DNA of 64,000 nucleotides from contig JBKECP010000009.1 in assembly GCA_047974765.1 (NCBI GenBank), positions 228,606 to 292,605 on the forward strand, given 5' to 3'. Shown here in pieces: positions 63,484-64,000 of the stretch. The translations under genes were made by a program, and so were the position numbers. How positions within the stretch are numbered: position 1 is the stretch's first letter; each line of letters begins with the position of its first letter. Origin of the DNA: JBKECP01 sp047974765 (GTDB lineage: Bacteria; Pseudomonadota; Gammaproteobacteria; Pseudomonadales; Halieaceae). Below the pieces are notes generated by a model that made no database searches, had not been told where the DNA came from, and saw nothing but the letters and a program-made list of their open reading frames with translations.

Positions 63484-64000
63484 CTATCCAGGTAGTGCCC
63501 AGGCCGGGTGTCGGTGCACATTGGCAAGGATCCGGGCAAAGTCACTGGTGTAAGGGTAGGCCTCCGAGAAGGACAGCCAGACCTTGCGCACCGTGATGTT
63601 GATTCGGGCGCCGATTTTCAACAGTCTCAAACGGATGGTCGTACATTGTGCCCGGGCGTGCCGGGTGCCCTGCAATCCCAGTCGGTGCAAGCCATGCATC
63701 AGCACGTAGGCAAATGACGAGAAGTACAACCGCAGTTGATTGGTCCGTATGGTCGCCGTGCTGGTACGGTCGGCGAATAACCCCAGTTGCTGCTCCTTGA
63801 TGCGGTTTTGCAGCTCCCCGCGCACGCAGGAGAGTGCTTCATACACACGCCTGGCACCGGCTCGTTGCCTGGACCGGTTGGTGACCACGAACCGGCGTGC
63901 CGGCTGGCCGGTGCGTTCGTGCTCCCTCTGCGGCAGATGCATCGCCTGACCCAGGGCACGGGGCCTCCGCTGTTTGCGGGCCAAACCCAGCCCGTAGCGC
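63484..64000 (-). mobile_element. IS1380-family transposase, 3' part (continues past window)
   Basis: The C-terminal about 170 residues of a DDE transposase, ending at TAG 63484-63486. The segments ELQNRIKEQQLGLFADRTST, NQLRLYFSSFAYVLMHGLHRLG, and IRLRLLKIGARINITVRKVW followed by LSFSEAYPY are distinctive for IS1380 (DDE_Tnp_1 group 1). The frame stays open to the window edge. The element sits about 256 bp after ectC. Confidence 0.88.

Noticed and set aside
1..64000. CRISPR array, prophage or defence island
   Set aside because: No regularly spaced direct repeats, cas genes, phage structural genes or restriction-modification genes were seen in the window.

Overview
The window looks like chromosomal DNA of a free-living, probably marine, gammaproteobacterium. 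This is inferred from the pepA-holC-valS block divergent from lptFG, the finR/fpr pair, rapA, the GspA/GspB (ExeAB) pair, and an ectABC compatible-solute operon. No rRNA, tRNA or CRISPR array was seen. The right edge enters an IS1380-family transposase, and the left edge cuts an RND efflux gene.

Layout: 1-4217 RND permease (partial) and its adaptor, minus strand. 4608-7085 secreted S9 peptidase lying between two copies of an apparently undescribed hairpin-rich repeat. 7460-12613 DAHP synthase, an mscS remnant, a DUF885 metallopeptidase coupled to a TauE/SafE-like permease, a third repeat copy, and nitronate monooxygenase. 12755-16030 PadR regulator and gspA-gspB. 16108-23949 is a long minus-strand run: DUF1445, pxpA, pxpB, pxpC, DUF4392, D-amino-acid transaminase, alanine racemase, Ppx. 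It reads as a pathway for both enantiomers of 5-oxoproline/glutamate. 24601-31834 patatin lipase, phosphotransferase, acyl-CoA synthetase, fpr/finR, SprT. 31901-37027 DUF748 protein, then an AraC regulator overlapping a membrane GGDEF protein with a broken active site but an intact I-site. 37577-40669 SDR, CoA-transferase and enoyl-CoA hydratase genes plus a carboxyltransferase remnant. 40694-47733 rapA, tatD, LysR, a candidate structured RNA with a strong terminator, a TonB-like C-terminal protein and a methyltransferase. 47944-58228 is mainly housekeeping (csp, valS, holC, pepA, lptF, lptG, bolA), with an RDD protein carrying an internal 12-residue tandem repeat. 58257-63227 serine protease, permease, ectR and ectABC. 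63484-64000 transposase end.

Most interesting: (1) a family of about 175-bp repeats (copies at 4421, 7124, 11461 and a truncated one inside ectB-ectC). They have terminal inverted repeats, a possible TA target duplication and hairpins whose arms co-vary between copies. (2) The D-glutamate/5-oxoproline operon, which holds as separate genes the two domains fused in mammalian D-glutamate cyclase. (3) A GGKLF diguanylate-cyclase homologue, probably a c-di-GMP receptor. (4) A candidate ncRNA at about 45490-45648. (5) Duplicated operator sequences in front of ectA and around the padR promoter.
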